Source of the DNA: an uncultured Prevotellaceae bacterium
GTDB taxonomy: Bacteria > Bacteroidota > Bacteroidia > Bacteroidales > Muribaculaceae
Direction: 5' to 3'
DNA length: 17,373 nucleotides
Assembly (NCBI GenBank): GCA_937904375.1
Contig: CALDIG010000192.1
Location: 1 to 17,373 of the forward strand
Position numbers and translations under genes: made by a program. Each line of letters starts with the position of its first letter. Position 1 is the first letter of the stretch. Below are positions 1 to 6,117 of this stretch, in pieces. The notes beneath the pieces were generated by a model. It was not told the origin of the DNA. It was given only the letters and a program-made list of their open reading frames with translations, and did no database searches.

Positions 1-1
1 G

Positions 2-136
2 ACGGCAAAACAGGCACACGATTTGAGGCAAGCGGTTAAGGCGGCGTGCCAAGAGCGAGAGGGTTTAACCGTCAAAAGCGAGGCGATTGATGAACTTAAC
101 AAAAAGGTAGCCGAGGCGGTTAGGTTTTACCGCTGA
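2..136 (+). CDS. C-terminal end of an unidentified protein (partial)
   Basis: An open frame enters from the left edge and gives 44 residues before a TGA stop. It is rich in Lys, Glu and Ala, with regular spacing suggestive of helix (for example KSEAIDELNKKVAEAVRFYR at the very end). There is no recognisable domain and I do not identify the family. Its position at the far side of a repeat-rich stretch abutting a tRNA 3' end makes a mobile-element cargo or mobilization gene possible, but this is inference from location only. Coding is supported just by the open frame and the plausible composition, so confidence is moderate. Confidence 0.45.
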   Translation, partial: TAKQAHDLRQAVKAACQEREGLTVKSEAIDELNKKVAEAVRFYR

Positions 137-805
137 CACCGCCGCCGATGTTTTTCAAATTGCCTCTATATTAAGTTGTCACAAATTACTAAATCGGTAA
201 CACTTCCAGCCGTCACCGAGGCTTATTTGTGGCCGTCTGTCGGTGCAATAATTGTTGTTAACAAAGGTGTGGTTTCATGTGAGGTTAAAAACCGAATGAA
301 GTAGGAATGAGGTAGGGCATAAGTATGACAAAACAGCGGGCTTGAACCCCGAATGAACCCCGAACAACGGTAAGATTACGGTAAGGGTAAACACGTAGAT
401 AGCACGGAATGAATAGGGGTGAATAAGTGGGAGATGACCACAAGGTTACAACAAGGTTTTGCCGACCCACATTTGCACGGCTAACAGGGAATGAACAGGG
501 AAACAATCTGACTTTGAACTACGGATGAACAACGGAAACAGTTAGCGAGCCGATGAGGTTTTGCCCTGTTTCTTTTGTGCCTCGCCGTCACACCTCGCCA
601 CAGGTGGAAAGCAGCACCCCAGCACCGACAGCCGCCCCGACCTCAACACCTCAACCCTCGCCGAGGCGATGAGCCGCCACCCTCAACCGCTGGCACAATC
701 CACCGCCGCCGATGTTGAACCCAGCGACCGCCACAAATGAGGCAATTTGAGGGCAAAAATGAGGTATTGTGTTAGTTTTTGCTTATTGGTTGCTTATTGA
801 AAAAT
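137..805. other. Repeat-rich, strand-asymmetric non-coding stretch; possible end of an integrated element
   Basis: No convincing gene is seen. A hairpin is formed by CACAAAT (180-186) and ATTTGTG (225-231), with inner arms near 194 and 214. Bases 288-540 are purine-rich with scattered GAATGAA-type units (294, 305, 351, 407, 489). Bases 580-735 are instead C-rich. A 16-bp direct repeat CACCGCCGCCGATGTT lies at 137-152 and 701-716, and a 12-bp inverted pair lies at 155-166 / 739-750. A 9-bp direct repeat TGCTTATTG occurs at 780-788 and 791-799. A frame open from 546 to 740 without a good start codon could be a gene remnant. Location against the 3' side of tRNA-Leu is where tyrosine-recombinase elements often sit (NBU1 of Bacteroides uses a Leu-tRNA 3' end), so an element end is plausible but unproven. 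Confidence 0.5.
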
Positions 806-845
806 AAAAATAGACTGAAAATCAAGCGATTAACAGCCTATTTTT
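806..845 (-). terminator. Intrinsic terminator of tRNA-Leu
   Basis: Arms at 806-817 and 834-845 pair over 12 positions (one G-U wobble) on the minus strand, with a 16-base loop. On that strand the stem ends in a U-run (CUAUUUUU followed by AUUUUU). It begins 1 base beyond the tRNA 3' end. Confidence 0.8.
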
Positions 846-846
846 G

Positions 847-930
847 TACCCAGAGCCGGGGTCGAACCGGCACGGGTGTTACCCCACTGGTGTTTGAGAC
901 CAGCGCGTCTACCGATTCCGCCATCTGGGC
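847..930 (-). tRNA. trnL: tRNA-Leu (anticodon CAA)
   Basis: Read on the minus strand, the 84-nt cloverleaf starts GCCCAGATGGCGGAATCGGT and ends with discriminator A. The seven acceptor pairs include one G-U at the end. The anticodon stem CTGGT/ACCAG encloses the loop CTCAAAC, giving anticodon CAA (reads UUG). A long variable arm (GTGGGGTAACACCCGT) and the T-arm GGTTCGACC are typical of class II tRNA-Leu. The 3' CCA is not encoded. It stands alone with its own promoter and terminator. Confidence 0.96.
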
Positions 931-1332
931 TCGAAAAGCGGTGCAAAGGTAGTTCATTTTTTTTAATTGGCAAAGACTTGTGATAGATTTTTGTTAAAAA
1001 AGCGATCAAAGCAAGCCGAAAATTGCGGTTTTTTGTCTTGTTGTGCCTAAAATCGAAAAAAACTATGTAAATTTGCGAGGTGAAAATGAAATCATTCAAG
1101 TTCCTAAAGTTATAAAACTTTATAAACTTGAAGTTTAGAGGTTATTGTTTAGTGTTTAGAGAAGAAAACCTGTGCAAAACCGAGCCCAGCGTCATGCCTG
1201 AATGAACATTGCCGAGGTGTAGTCAAGTATATAAAAGAATTTTTCAAAATTTCAATGTTTCATACTGATTATCCACTAAACGCTAAGCACTAAACATTAA
1301 ACTTTGAGTAAGTTAACAACTTGCGAGACTTG
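931..1332. repeat. Gene-free gap with imperfect inverted repeats
   Basis: Apart from the tRNA promoter no gene is visible. An AT-rich imperfect hairpin spans 1097-1130. GTTTAGTGTTTAG (1147-1159) is matched inverted by CTAAGCACTAAAC (1283-1295), and the outer parts AAGTTTA (1131) / TAAACTT (1299-1305) extend these arms. Between them lies a more GC-rich core (1171-1227), containing GCAAAACCGAGC and GCCGAGGTG, that resembles dispersed intergenic repeats I associate with Bacteroidales genomes. That last point is from memory, not checked. Confidence 0.5.
944..974 (-). promoter_or_regulatory. Promoter of tRNA-Leu
   Basis: On the minus strand, TTTG (971-974) is separated by 19 bases from TACCTTTG (944-951), a full match to the Bacteroidota -33/-7 consensus. 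The -7 box lies 13 bases from the mature 5' end, so transcription would start only a few bases before the tRNA. Confidence 0.85.
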
Positions 1333-1338
1333 AAGAAA

Positions 1339-1537
1339 GAGTCCACTTGAAAAAATAAAAAACAACGAATTAAACTAATTTTAGCAACACGGGGCATGCC
1401 GTGTCCCTACAATCGCATTTTTAAATAAAATGTTCACGCTCGAAATACTTGTGCAAGCTCAGTTCTTTGCTCGCTTAATCGCATTTTTGTTGTTTTTGTT
1501 TGATTTCATCATGGCGGTCACTTTTTTAAGTGGACTC
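1339..1537. mobile_element. MITE-like element, copy 1 (199 bp)
   Basis: The ends are GAGTCCACTTGAAAAA (left) and, inverted, GAGTCCACTTAAAAAA (right), giving 15 of 16 matching terminal inverted repeats. The element is bracketed by a perfect 6-bp direct duplication AAGAAA (1333-1338 and 1538-1543), as expected of a transposition target site. It encodes no protein. Inside are a hairpin ACACGG/CCGTGT (1387-1404) and a 12-bp direct repeat AATCGCATTTTT (1411-1422, 1477-1488) enclosing 66 bp that copy 2 lacks. The right end lies 47 bases before the patB start codon, so it may influence that gene's transcription. Copy 2 is at 7940-8079 in the same orientation. Confidence 0.85.
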
Positions 1538-1584
1538 AAGAAATTACATTGTCAATAAAAAACGTTCTAAATACTTTATTTACT

Positions 1585-2769
1585 ATGACTCAATATGATT
1601 TTGACACTATAATTGACCGCAGTGGCACTCATTGCAAGAAGAATGACCAGCTCTCGTCCTTGTTTGGCCGAGACGACCTGTTGCCTTTGTGGATTGCAGA
1701 TATGGACTTTGCTGTGTGCCCAGAGATTAGAGAGGCATTGGTGTCGCGCTTCGGCGACCATCCCATTTATGGTTACACACTTCCATACGACGAGTATTGG
1801 CAATCGATTATCGATTGGCAGCAACGTCGCAACGGTTTTGAGATAAAGCGTGAGGAGATGACCTTCATGCCCGGTGGAATGCCCGCTTTGGGCATGGTCC
1901 TCAATTTCTTCACTCGTCCTGGCGACCGCGTGGTGCTACAGGAACCGGTGTATTATGACTTTAAGGATGTGATTGAGGGAAATCGCCGCTTGGCGGTGCG
2001 CAACAACTTGGTGCCCACCGGCGACCATTTCTATCGCATGGACCTCGGCGACCTGGAGCGTGTCTTCATCGAGCAGAAACCTAAGCTGATGGTGGTGTGT
2101 AATCCTCAGAACCCTATCGGCATTGTGTGGTCAAAAGAGGAGCTGCAACAAGTGGCTGCTATGGCTCGCCGTTATGGAGTTATTCTCTTCAGCGACGAGG
2201 TGTTTGGCGACATCACGCTGTTTGGTCACAAGCACATCCCGCTAGCTACCGTGAGCGAGGATGCAGCGGCGGTAACCATCACCTGCGGCTCGCCGGGAAA
2301 GACGTTCAACATTCCCGGGCTGAAGAGCACTTGGCTGGTTATCAAGAATCCCGAGTTGCGCAGTGAGTTTTATAGATGGGTGGAGGTTAACGAGTTGTGC
2401 AATGCCAACATCCCTGCGTTGTTAGCCACCGAGGTGGGTTATCGTCATGGAGAACAATGGCTTGAGGCCTGCAAGCAATATGTTGAGCAGAATGTGCTAT
2501 ATGTGGCGCAATACTGCAAAGAGCACATTCCCGGCATTTATGCCATCAAGCCGCAGGCATCATTCCTGATGTGGCTCGACTGCCGCCGCTTGGGTCTTGA
2601 CCATGCCGAGCTGGTGCGGTTCTTTGCCAATGAAGCTCATCTCGCGCTCAACGACGGCGAGATATATGGCGTGCCCGGCTATTGCCACATGCGCCTCAAC
2701 GTGGGCACTCCGCGCAAGCGCCTCGAGCAGGCTATGGAGCAGCTGCGCGATGCCGTGAGCCGACTGTAA
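1585..2769 (+). CDS. patB: PatB/MalY-family C-S lyase (PLP aminotransferase fold)
   Basis: This 394-residue protein belongs to the fold-type I PLP enzymes of the MalY/PatB group. Members cleave cystathionine (and cysteine or related thioethers) to a thiol, pyruvate and ammonia, in the cytoplasm. Visible hallmarks are LWIADMDF near residue 35, CNPQNPIG at 172-179 (PLP-ring Asn), SDEVFGD at 203-209, the Schiff-base lysine in SPGKTFNIPG (Lys239), and the carboxylate-binding Arg in MRLNVGTP (Arg370). Length fits the family (about 390). The frame stays open to a TTG at 1549, but that codon lies in DNA just outside the MITE target duplication, and family N-termini match MTQYDFD, so ATG 1585 is chosen. 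It has no operon partner: a MITE lies upstream and ybeY has its own promoter. The physiological substrate is uncertain; cystathionine beta-lyase is the best guess, other beta-C-S lyases are possible. Confidence 0.88.
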   Translation: MTQYDFDTIIDRSGTHCKKNDQLSSLFGRDDLLPLWIADMDFAVCPEIREALVSRFGDHPIYGYTLPYDEYWQSIIDWQQRRNGFEIKREEMTFMPGGMPALGMVLNFFTRPGDRVVLQEPVYYDFKDVIEGNRRLAVRNNLVPTGDHFYRMDLGDLERVFIEQKPKLMVVCNPQNPIGIVWSKEELQQVAAMARRYGVILFSDEVFGDITLFGHKHIPLATVSEDAAAVTITCGSPGKTFNIPGLKSTWLVIKNPELRSEFYRWVEVNELCNANIPALLATEVGYRHGEQWLEACKQYVEQNVLYVAQYCKEHIPGIYAIKPQASFLMWLDCRRLGLDHAELVRFFANEAHLALNDGEIYGVPGYCHMRLNVGTPRKRLEQAMEQLRDAVSRL

Positions 2770-2890
2770 TTAACACACGAACTATCCCGAATAGCTAACA
2801 AATATTCCTAAAAACAACCTATCGCCGCCTAATGACCGATTTGGGACAAGAAAACGATAGCATATCATTAGTGAGTATCAAAAAACAGTC

Positions 2891-2915
2891 AACTGATAAC
2901 TGATAACTGAAAACT
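2891..2915. repeat. 7-bp degenerate tandem repeat (AACTGAT)n
   Basis: AACTGAT AACTGAT AACTGAA AACT runs straight into the ybeY promoter. It would form part of the spacer/-33 region of that promoter. Confidence 0.7.
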
Positions 2916-2929
2916 ATTTACTATCTTTG
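2900..2929 (+). promoter_or_regulatory. Promoter of ybeY
   Basis: TATCTTTG (2922-2929), followed by CA, is a full -7 box. The -33 position holds CTG (2900-2902, 19-base spacer), one base off TTG. Predicted start of transcription is near 2936, which argues against translation beginning at the in-frame TTG 2934. Confidence 0.6.
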
Positions 2930-2957
2930 CATCTTGTTTTTTGTGAAAGTTGGATAT

Positions 2958-3389
2958 ATGGAAGTCAACTTTATGACACAGGGTGTTGAGATGCCTCGCA
3001 TTGACCAAGTGAAGGTTAGCGCTTGGATCGAGGCTGTGGCTCGCAATCATGGCAGGGCAGTGGGTGCGCTCACCTACGTGTTCTGCGATGATGAGTATAT
3101 CTTGGCGACCAACAAGCAGTTCCTTCAGCACGACTACTACACCGATATTATCACCTTTGACTACAGCAACAGCCACCGCATAGCTGGCGACATGGTGATT
3201 TCGCTCGATACGGTGCGCAGCAACGCCGAGCAGCTTGGCGTGGACTACGATGGCGAACTGCTGCGCGTGATTATCCACGGTGTGCTGCACCTGTGCGGAA
3301 TCAATGACAAGGGTCCCGGCGAGCGCGAGATAATGGAGCAGCACGAGAACGAAGCATTAGCGATGCTTAATTCAATGCATAATCCATAA
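2958..3389 (+). CDS. ybeY: Endoribonuclease YbeY (rRNA maturation factor)
   Basis: YbeY is a metal-dependent single-strand endoribonuclease that takes part in 16S rRNA 3'-end maturation and ribosome quality control. The signature HGVLHLCGIND (residues 107-117) supplies two His ligands; the third ligand position is Asp117 rather than His, as I recall for Bacteroidota homologues. FLQHDYYTDIITFDY (55-69) is the usual substrate-groove region. The frame extends back to TTG 2934, but that codon coincides with the predicted transcription start, so ATG 2958 (143 aa) is preferred; ATG 2973 is also possible. The last residues (SMHNP) and the stop are encoded by an AT-rich intergenic repeat, so the C-terminal tail is not ancestral. 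First gene of the ybeY-mnmG-apt-uvrC run. Confidence 0.93.
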   Translation: MEVNFMTQGVEMPRIDQVKVSAWIEAVARNHGRAVGALTYVFCDDEYILATNKQFLQHDYYTDIITFDYSNSHRIAGDMVISLDTVRSNAEQLGVDYDGELLRVIIHGVLHLCGINDKGPGEREIMEQHENEALAMLNSMHNP

Positions 3390-3405
3390 TTCATAATGCA
3401 TAATT
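3374..3405. repeat. AT-rich intergenic repeat (AATGCATAAT...CATAATGCATAATT)
   Basis: Copies of a near-palindromic AATGCATAATTCATAATG motif occur here and at 5976-6000 and 6018-6042. This one overlaps the 3' end of ybeY and supplies its stop codon. Confidence 0.65.
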
Positions 3406-3435
3406 TTTTAGCTATGAATTCTGAACTCTGAACTG

Positions 3436-5313
3436 ATGAGATACGACTATGACGTCATAGTGATTGGTGCCGGTCATGCCGGCTGCGAGGCGGCTTGCGC
3501 TGCCGCACGGCTGGGGTCCACTACCCTACTCGTCACCATCGACATGAACAAGGTGGCGCAAATGAGCTGCAACCCTGCCGTTGGCGGCATCGCCAAGGGG
3601 CAGATAGTGCGCGAGATTGACGCGCTAGGCGGCCAGATGGGCATCGTCACCGACCGTTCGTCAATCCAGTTCCGTATGCTCAACCGCAGCAAGGGACCGG
3701 CGATGTGGAGTCCGCGCAGTCAGAGCGACCGCACACGTTTCATCGAAAACTGGCGCAAAATCCTTGACGCCACACCTAATCTATATATGTGGCAGGACAG
3801 TGCCACCAGCCTCGTTATTGAAGACGGCACGGTAAAAGGCGTGAAGACTGCTTTTGGCGTCACTTTCAATGCTAAGGCGGTAGTCCTCACGGCAGGCACT
3901 TTCTTGAACGGGCTGATGCATGTGGGCAGCGTGCAGGTGGAGGGCGGCAGAGTCTCGGAACCCGCGTCACACGGCATCACCGAGCAGCTGGTGGAACTGG
4001 GCTTCAGTGCCAACCGCATGAAGACCGGCACGCCCGTTCGCCTCGATGCCCGCACCATCGACTACAGCCAGGCGCAACGTCAGGACGGCGAGAGCGACTT
4101 TCACCATTTCTCCTATCTTCCTAACATCCGCAGCGAACTCAAACAACGCCCTTGCTGGATAGTATATACCAACGAAGAGGTGCATCAGGTTCTTCACGAA
4201 GGACTCTCCTACTCTCCTCTCTACAACGGTCAGATTCAGAGCGTTGGACCACGTTATTGCCCCAGCATCGAGACCAAATTGGTGACTTTCCCTGACAAAG
4301 ACTCACACCAGCTCTTCATCGAACCCGAGGGCGAGACCACCCAGGAAATGTATCTCAACGGCTTCTCGTCGTCGATGCCCTGGGATGTGCAGATTGAGGC
4401 TCTGAGCAAGATTCCCGCGCTGCGCAACGCACAAGTTTATCGCCCCGGCTATGCCATAGAATATGACTTTTTCGACCCTCGCCAGCTCACCCACACGCTT
4501 GAGACCAAACTTGTGAAGAACTTGTTCTTCGCTGGTCAGGTAAACGGCACCACGGGCTATGAGGAGGCGGCGGGACAGGGACTCATGGCGGGCATCAACG
4601 CCCACCAGAGCATCAATGGCAAAGAGCCGTTTGTGCTCAGCCGCGACGAGGCATATATTGGTGTGCTTATCGATGACTTGGTGACGAAGGGTGTTGATGA
4701 ACCCTACCGCATGTTCACGTCACGCGCCGAGCACCGCATCTTGCTGCGTCAGGATGATGCCGACATGCGCCTCACGCCACGCGGTTATGAGTTGGGTCTC
4801 GCCACGCAGGAACGCTATGACCTGATGCTGCGAAAAAGAGAACAAGTAGAAGATTTAGTGCAGTTTGCCCGTGACTTCTCGGTAAAGGCAGCAATTATAA
4901 ATCCTGCATTAGAAGAGGCTGGTTTACAACCACTTAAACAAGGTTATAAACTCTATGACCTGCTTCTGCGCCCACAGTTTGACATTCAGCAACTTGCGCT
5001 GTTCATTCCTGCACTCCGTGACAAGATCGACTCCCTCGAGGAGGCACGCCGCGACGAGATTGTGGAGGCTGCCGAGATAAAAATCAAGTATCATGGCTAT
5101 ATCCAGCGCGAGGAGATGATAGCCGAGAAGATAGGCCGACTCGAACAGGTGAGGATAAAGGGTCGATTTGACTACTCCACCATCCTGCAAATCTCCACCG
5201 AGGCACGGCAGAAGTTGGCGAAGATTGACCCTGAGACCATCGGTCAGGCATCACGCATCCCAGGCATCTCGCCGAGCGACATCAACATCCTGCTCATCCT
5301 CATGGGGCGATAA
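3436..5313 (+). CDS. mnmG: tRNA uridine-5-carboxymethylaminomethyl modification enzyme MnmG (GidA)
   Basis: MnmG works with the GTPase MnmE to install the (carboxymethyl)aminomethyl group at C5 of wobble uridine U34 in tRNAs, using FAD, NADH and a methylene-tetrahydrofolate donor. The N-terminal FAD-binding Rossmann motif GAGHAGCEAA (residues 11-20) is intact, as are MSCNPAVGGIAKGQIVREID, the family signature GPRYCPSIE and the FAD-region motif GQVNGTTGYEEAAGQGL. The last 75 or so residues form the helical MnmE/tRNA-binding domain ending PSDINILLILMGR. At 625 residues it is full length. It lies 46 bases after ybeY and is followed by a parS palindrome. In many bacteria mnmG (gidA) is found near the replication origin, consistent with that site. 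Confidence 0.97.
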   Translation: MRYDYDVIVIGAGHAGCEAACAAARLGSTTLLVTIDMNKVAQMSCNPAVGGIAKGQIVREIDALGGQMGIVTDRSSIQFRMLNRSKGPAMWSPRSQSDRTRFIENWRKILDATPNLYMWQDSATSLVIEDGTVKGVKTAFGVTFNAKAVVLTAGTFLNGLMHVGSVQVEGGRVSEPASHGITEQLVELGFSANRMKTGTPVRLDARTIDYSQAQRQDGESDFHHFSYLPNIRSELKQRPCWIVYTNEEVHQVLHEGLSYSPLYNGQIQSVGPRYCPSIETKLVTFPDKDSHQLFIEPEGETTQEMYLNGFSSSMPWDVQIEALSKIPALRNAQVYRPGYAIEYDFFDPRQLTHTLETKLVKNLFFAGQVNGTTGYEEAAGQGLMAGINAHQSINGKEPFVLSRDEAYIGVLIDDLVTKGVDEPYRMFTSRAEHRILLRQDDADMRLTPRGYELGLATQERYDLMLRKREQVEDLVQFARDFSVKAAIINPALEEAGLQPLKQGYKLYDLLLRPQFDIQQLALFIPALRDKIDSLEEARRDEIVEAAEIKIKYHGYIQREEMIAEKIGRLEQVRIKGRFDYSTILQISTEARQKLAKIDPETIGQASRIPGISPSDINILLILMGR

Positions 5314-5323
5314 ATGATGAAAA

Positions 5324-5339
5324 TGTTTCACGTGAAACA
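5324..5339. promoter_or_regulatory. parS centromere-like site
   Basis: TGTTTCACGTGAAACA is a perfect 16-bp palindrome equal to the broadly conserved parS consensus bound by ParB (TGTTNCACGTGAAACA). It lies 10 bases after the mnmG stop in a gene gap. parS sites cluster near the origin of replication in most bacteria and nucleate ParB spreading and SMC loading. No parA or parB is in the window. Confidence 0.88.
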
Positions 5340-5425
5340 ATCCACCACTCCCCTATCGCCATCCCAAATATTCAACCTCTCCCCTACTTAAAGATGAAAA
5401 TCAAAAAACAAAATAATTCACCGTT

Positions 5426-5965
5426 ATGGAAAAAGAAAAAATAGAATTAGTAAAAAGTAAAGTAAGGAACATCCCCGACTTCCCCGTGAAAGGCATACAG
5501 TTCAAAGATCTCACCACAGCGTTCAAGGATCCTGAAGCTCTAAGCATAATGTGTGACGCGTTGACCGAACTCTATAAGGACAAAGGCATCACCAAGGTGG
5601 TGGGCATCGAGGCGCGTGGATTTATCTTTGGAGCCATCCTTGCCGAACGCCTGGGTGCTGGTTTCGTGCCGCTACGCAAGCCCGGCAAACTCCCCGCAAA
5701 GACCATCAAGAAAACTTACACTAAAGAATATGGCGAGGACACCATCGAGATTCACGAGGATGCCATTGGCGAGAACGACGTAGTGCTCATGCACGACGAC
5801 CTGCTCGCGACAGGCGGCACTATGGCTGCTGCTCTCGACTTGGTAAGAACCATGAACCCCGCAAAGGTTTATATCAACTTCATCTGCGAACTCGTGGACC
5901 TCAAAGGTCGTGACCTCTTCCCAGATGTGGAAGTTACCTCACTCTTCGACTTCGAGGGAGAATGA
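5426..5965 (+). CDS. apt: Adenine phosphoribosyltransferase
   Basis: Apt converts adenine and PRPP to AMP and pyrophosphate in purine salvage, in the cytoplasm. The type-I phosphoribosyltransferase PRPP loop is VVLMHDDLLATGGTM (residues 119-133), with the paired acidic residues Asp124-Asp125. The family motifs IPDFPVKGIQFKDLTT (16-31) and GIEARGFIFGA (60-70), and the flexible loop region RKPGKLPAKT (84-93), are all present. Length of 179 is standard. It lies 112 bases after mnmG, across the parS site, so it may be transcribed with mnmG or from a promoter I could not identify. The AT-rich repeats follow its stop codon directly. Confidence 0.96.
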   Translation: MEKEKIELVKSKVRNIPDFPVKGIQFKDLTTAFKDPEALSIMCDALTELYKDKGITKVVGIEARGFIFGAILAERLGAGFVPLRKPGKLPAKTIKKTYTKEYGEDTIEIHEDAIGENDVVLMHDDLLATGGTMAAALDLVRTMNPAKVYINFICELVDLKGRDLFPDVEVTSLFDFEGE

Positions 5966-6042
5966 TTTAATGCACAATGCATAATTCATAATGCACAATT
6001 TGGCTGCGCCTTTCTTTAATGCATAATTCATAATGAACAATT
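5966..6042. repeat. Two near-identical 25-bp AT-rich repeats
   Basis: AATGCATAATTCATAATG followed by (C/A)ACAATT occurs at 5976-6000 and 6018-6042 with one mismatch, separated by 17 bases containing GGCTGCGCC. It is related to the repeat at the ybeY stop (3374-3405). Confidence 0.75.
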
Positions 6043-6047
6043 GATAT

Positions 6048-6092
6048 CTAGAATGTCTAGAAAATCTAGTATTTCTAGAGGGTCTAGAAAAA
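6048..6092. repeat. 9-bp degenerate tandem repeat, five CTAG-cored units
   Basis: The units are CTAGAATGT, CTAGAAAAT, CTAGTATTT, CTAGAGGGT and CTAGAAAAA. CTAG is invariant and the other five bases vary. It ends 25 bases before the uvrC start codon, so it would lie in the 5' untranslated region or promoter area of uvrC. Confidence 0.85.
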
Positions 6093-6117
6093 ACATATAA
6101 CTGAAAAAATCGTTTCT

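Noticed and set aside
285..506. Minus-strand frame of 73 codons in the repeat block
   Set aside because: The translation is produced by the irregular GAATGAA-type repeats (many Phe, Pro, Ser, Leu) and does not look like a protein.
288..540. CRISPR array
   Set aside because: The repeated units are short, irregularly spaced and imperfect, with no spacers of equal length and no cas genes nearby.
830..1099. Minus-strand frame of 89 codons
   Set aside because: It contains the entire tRNA-Leu gene and its promoter, so it cannot be a real coding region.
1267..1275. DnaA box suggesting oriC
   Set aside because: A single TTATCCAC-like match without a cluster or AT-rich unwinding region; chance is likely despite the nearby parS site.
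1549..1584. N-terminal extension of PatB from TTG 1549
   Set aside because: The twelve extra residues lie just outside the MITE target duplication and are not typical of the family; ATG 1585 fits.
2889..3344. Minus-strand frame of 151 codons opposite ybeY
   Set aside because: It overlaps the ybeY promoter and coding sequence and has no recognisable domain; YbeY motifs are on the other strand.
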